Below, one piece after another: positions 59,587 to 64,000 of a stretch of 64,000 bases of DNA. How positions within the stretch are numbered: the stretch's first letter is position 1; each line of letters begins with the position of its first letter. A program made the translations under genes and the position numbers. Under the pieces are notes generated by a model, which saw nothing but the letters and a program-made list of their open reading frames with translations, had not been told where the DNA came from and made no database searches. This DNA is from Archilochus colubris (taxonomy: Eukaryota > Chordata > Aves > Apodiformes > Trochilidae), in NCBI GenBank assembly GCA_023079485.1, contig CM041083.1, positions 110,835,554 through 110,899,553 on the forward strand, given 5' to 3'.

Positions 59587-62200
59587 TTTACAGATGTCTG
59601 CTTTTCATCCATTAAAAAAAAGTCTGAGAAACTAAGAGGTAGAACACAACCAGAGAGAATTATGACCAAATGCCACGTATTTAAAAATTCTCCACATGTG
59701 GCACAGAAAGAAACAGTCAATTCAGTACAATTGTCTGCTTAACAGGTTGAGCCTCTATCCAACTGGTAGCAATCAGTCAGGACACTAGAGTGGGCAGGAA
59801 ATCTAAAATTAGGTTTTACTACCTATAATGGAGGATTTATGGGATAATTTAATTGGCAGTCTTGGGACTGAAACCCAAGGTGGGGGAACAAAAATATCTT
59901 TCTGGATATATTCTACGGACCCTTCCTATAGTGGGCTGAAAAATAAAAATACTGGGAAAATAACCTAGGGATGTAATAGCTCCTTTCTGGTTTAAGTAGG
60001 CACTGCATTAATATGTTTGTGTGTAGGGGGGGCAGATCTAATCAGAGATAGTAGGAAGCCATGCTTTGACATAAACCATTTTTTCTTCTTTTTAGGAGAA
60101 TGTCCTGTGAATTGCTTTTTGTAGTGAAACATGTCTCCAGCTACACAAGGGATGATAAACAGTCCCAAAGTAAACAGAAGGCTGTAATTCCCTCCAATGC
60201 TCTTCAGACATCGCAGAGGATGAAAGCCCAGCACAAACATTTTATTGACTGCAGCAGATTGAACCCAGCCTTGCAGTCACTCACTCCAGGACAGCCACTG
60301 CCATCCTCAATGTTTGTTGAGCCACTGCCTCTTCTTTTCGTTCCCCATGGCACTTCTCTGCTCATACAGATCTTTTAAAGTTAAATCTCAGATAAGTGAG
60401 ACACTTTTTTGCCTTCACCCTCCTCACCGGGATAGCTTTGAAAGGGTTAATACTTAGTTCTTCACTGACTGAAAGAGTTGGGCAGTTGAGCAGGGGGTAA
60501 CAGGATCCCCCTCTCCAATCTCATGTGTGTACCACCCATGTCAGCACACGGCTTATTGCATTTACTATTATTTATTTATTATTTATGGGCTTCATGACAT
60601 CTTGAGAGGTTCAGAGAGGAGCAAGGACACCACCCGTTTTCACCTAGCAAAGGAGAAATGCACTCCCAAATGCTGCTGGTTGTTCCCCATCACTTCACCA
60701 TTGCTCCTTGCTTTAAAGTCCTGGATTGACATGGATCCCCAACTTGGTAACCAACTAGGATGCATGGAGCAGGTCTACATCAGTACTGGGAAGCAAAGAC
60801 CCTATACAGAGCACATCTTCTGACTACTGTTAATATCATGACCAAATCTCAGTTTCAAAATATCCTGCTGAGATTCCATTTTATTTTTTTTTCCTTTTGG
60901 AGAAGGCATTCATTCATCTCTGCTCCCAAACACCTGAGCCCAGGGCTGATTGCAAAACTTTTCTGCAAGAAGATCTCCATTGCAGATCTTTATGATTTAT
61001 TTCACAAATGCTTTTACCTTTAAAACCCATGCACTGTCATATTCTATTTGGTGGTAGTGAGTTTTAAGAAGATGACAGGACAACCTGCTTAGTATTACTA
61101 CCTCTAGTTTACCACTGGCAGTGTCAAAAGGAAATATAAACAATCAAGCCAGTATAAAAAACCTTGATTATTATTCTTATAACTTAGTTATAAGTTATCA
61201 TAAATTTAAAAAAAAAAAAATCGATTCTAATTTATTTCAGAAAGCAACATGCAGGAATATGCTGAAAAAATTAAAGAATTTAAAGAATGTCTTAAGAATT
61301 TCTCTCTCAGCACATTTCAAACTTCACTGGTATGACATGCAAAGAATCCCAGAAACAAGGGAAAATTCACAGATTCCAAGAATCAACCTTTGCAAGAGCA
61401 CTGCCAATAGCCAGTAGATCTACAGTACAATCGTTCATGCCATTTGGAAACCAGTGAACTGAGAAGGCTGCAACAACTCCAGAAAAGTTGTTTAAATAGA
61501 TCTCAGTGTGGCAGTTGCAAGTATGGGCTGATGGTTTTACCATTTTCCTGTTTTCCCCTCTCACATTTTTGAATGCTAACGCAAATCACCCTTCATTTCT
61601 TGCTTTTAAAATTGTTACCCTAATCTTAATTCTATGAATGTAATTGAGAAAAATCCCATCGTCATCATCAAGAAAATGTTTTTGCAGTTTTTATGTCACT
61701 TGTGCTCCTTCACTGAGAGGACCACTACACAGCCTGACCTAGGTAGACTTAAAAGTCATTGTTATAACTGTGATGATCTTGAAAGGTACAGGCGGTATCT
61801 TTTCCTTGATACTGAAAATTTTCTTTCTGATAGATTAATTTACATTACATTTCAAATTATATATGAAGTTTACTTTACATTTGAATTGTTTTTTCCATTA
61901 ACTTTTTTTTTTTCCCCTGGCTTACGTTTTCTACCTTTGGGGATAACATGTTTACACTGAAGTAAAGAAGAAAACCTTTGTGACTTAAATACAGCCTCTC
62001 CATTGCCTAAATTTAAAATTAGTGAAAAGTTTATAGACCTTGACAGATTCAGGGTGTGGTGCATCACACTCTCGTTCATGCAAACACAGCTTACATCTGC
62101 GAGTAAGTTGCCTTTTCATGGAAATACTATTCAGAAAGGATTTCCATAAAAATTCACCCTGGCATCGCTCTGTTTCTCTTGTCATTCACCCAGCTGTGTC
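59587..62200. other. Unique AT-rich sequence, no gene recognised
   Basis: An 8-bp perfect inverted repeat CTTATAAC/GTTATAAG with a 3-nt loop lies at 61176-61194, and a 13-bp A run at 61208-61220. Tattattta-type repeats occur near 60565-60590. No gene is supported. Confidence 0.5.
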
Positions 62201-64000
62201 CCTTTTTTGATTGGTTTTCATTTTGAGTAAGGCATAACAGTCAAATTTTTCATAGGGGGAGCTGGGGAAACTCCATTTTTACATAAGAGCAAACACAGTA
62301 GTTAATGTAATATGGCTGCATGAAGCATCAGTAAGCCCCCGTGTAGCTGTATTCAGAATCAGAGTTAGTCTGAGAGAACGCCTCAGCCTTCATCTTCCCT
62401 TGCTAAAGACAAGGCTAGAATACCAGATGCTGAATCCAGAACTTTGCTTTCTGGAGATAAAATACCAGCTCTTCTCACAAGTTTGAGTCAATCCTGGCTG
62501 AGGTCAACTGTAGAACTCAAGTTTTTCCACTAACCTGAGCAGGAGATAGGGTCCAGCCTAGTTTGCCTGGGGCTTACAAGGACCCAAGAGAAGAGTAAGG
62601 GGCCATCCTCAAACAAAAGGGCAGCTGGCCCAGTTGGGCAAATTAAATGAGGTCACACAGCCACCCCTGATACTGCTCCTCAGCTACCAAGTTCCAGTGA
62701 TGCCCTGAGACATCAGTTGCCTTCCAGGCTCAGTGCCTTTTATTTCCCTGACCAGCATGCTGAGCCACGACTGAAATTTAACTATTTTTAAAATTCTGAT
62801 TACTCTTACAGCAGGTAACACCAGGACTGATGCAGAAATAATTCCTGCCCTGATGTACCTGCCAAGCCCTGCACCATTTTGGTAGGAAGGTGAGACAGAA
62901 GCACTTGTCCAACTATGTGGGGACCCTGAAGGCAGGCTGGAAGGCTGGGACTGTCCCCACACTGCTTCTAGTCAGAGGAGGAGCCAGTGTCCCACAGCAG
63001 TGCCAAGGAAAGGACACCCAGAGCAGGGGCTGCCCCAAAGGCAGCAGCACCAAGCCCCTCATCCCTATGCCCCCATGTGTTCAAAGAGCATTTCAAATCT
63101 GCTTCCCAAACACATATACTAAATTATTATTTTAAATGACGGGTTTCGTATTTTCTGAAGCGCTCTCCCTACACTGAGGCTGAAAATGGACAGTCTGTGG
63201 TCTCTTTTATGAAGTTGTTTTTATCCTTTTGGAACCAAAGTGGTAAACCACTAATGGCATGAGCGTTTTTCTCATTATCAGTTAAAATGTTAATGATTCT
63301 TATTTAAGCAAGAAGGATTTTAAAAACTTTCAGGCTTGCATGTTCAGTTATTAGACCTCAGACTTTTTATTGTGTCTTCTCTTAAGAAATTTCTTTTACG
63401 CTTTTAAACAGAAGAGGTGGTTTCAAGGCCAGGCAGCAATTTGCATCAGTAAACATTTTTAGGAACTTGTTGCTCCAGTGCCTTAGTACTGACTAATTTT
63501 CAAAGTCTCTTGTCTAAAAGTCCAGTGGACTCTAGTACTCAGGTCTGATTGTAAATAGGTAAATGTTCAATTAAAAATGTGGTCTAGCAGCTGAAGCAAA
63601 GGCAGACTTTAACCCCAGTGCTAGTATCAAGCTCTGCTTATAAGGAATATGTGAATTACTCATCCCTCTCTTAGAAAACATAAATGGACACAAAGCGTTC
63701 CAATTTTGTTTGCCCTAACCCTCCAGCTACAACATGGTGTTAAGTCATGTCTTCATCTCCAGGAGTCCAGAGCCACCCAGATCTAGACCAACACGGGCCA
63801 TGGAGGTTATTTTCACACAAGGATCACTGGGGGCTTCTGTTTGCTTCCCTTTCTCCTCTAGCCTCATCCCAGTGCTAGCACTGAGAAAAACAGATGCACC
63901 ACCACAGCTACCAAATAGCACCAGAGGAGAAGTGTCCAAGGTCAGAAAAGAGATGGGCGAGTTTAGGAAGGGTAGGAAGCCAAGTATAAAGGCTCTGGCA
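62201..64000. other. Unique sequence to window end, no gene recognised
   Basis: The interval 62500-63070 is somewhat GC-richer with overlapping frames on both strands. One minus-strand frame contains a hydrophobic/basic run superficially like a channel S4 helix, which I rejected. No repeat was recognised up to the right edge. Confidence 0.45.

Noticed and set aside
62684..62962. Minus-strand frame with a regularly spaced basic/hydrophobic run resembling a voltage-sensor S4 helix
   Set aside because: Only about ten residues fit. No neighbouring transmembrane segments or pore motif are present and no splice-bounded exon contains it.
1..64000. tRNA, rRNA, CRISPR, operon or phage-like features
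   Set aside because: No tRNA T-loop signature with a foldable cloverleaf, no regular spacer-repeat array and no prokaryotic gene organisation was seen on either strand.

Overview
This window looks like gene-poor avian (bird) nuclear DNA. The main evidence is a set of CR1 LINE fragments, several ending in the ATTCTATG-type 3' tail typical of bird CR1, in AT-rich, CpG-poor sequence with no bacterial-style gene packing. I could not identify the species. No protein-coding gene can be established: the longest open frames (173, 165, 145 and 134 codons) are compositional or chance frames without family signatures, and no complete spliced gene can be read. The window is best described as intergenic or deep-intronic sequence.

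Layout. 1-7.5 kb: a CR1 3' end at the left edge, a CR1 tail near 5.2 kb, and two minus-strand CR1 fragments about 70 bp apart at 6.9-7.4 kb. 7.5-17 kb: mostly unique sequence with A/C-rich tracts, a plus-strand CR1 at 12.4-12.65 kb, a 40-bp CR1 stub at 16.2 kb, and three splice-bounded exon candidates (14102-14471 minus, 14655-14744 plus, 16743-16881 minus). 19.8-20.7 kb: a 32-codon exon candidate next to an ancient minus-strand CR1-family fragment that still shows two reverse-transcriptase landmarks at the expected spacing. 20.9-23.3 kb: the compositionally richest part, with a GC/CpG-rich block beside AT-rich, homeodomain-core-rich sequence resembling conserved noncoding DNA. 25-27.3 kb: another exon candidate, a compound microsatellite and a strong noncoding-element candidate. 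29-48 kb: mostly featureless, with small tandem duplications, degraded LINE pieces and low-complexity tracts. 48.9-53 kb: two more regulatory-element candidates, a minus-strand CR1, and a perfect 17-bp inverted repeat forming a microRNA-like hairpin at 52594-52654. 53-64 kb: unique sequence, homopolymer runs and short hairpins.

The signals most worth following are the hairpin at 52.6 kb, the regulatory-looking blocks near 22, 27, 49 and 52.9 kb, the splice-bounded open frames at 14.1-14.5 kb and 19.9 kb, and two or three copies of an old palindromic repeat (ATTGAAGTCAATGG-like). No operon, mobile island, CRISPR array, tRNA, rRNA or recognisable endogenous retrovirus was seen. Because no gene is confirmed, no pathway can be described.
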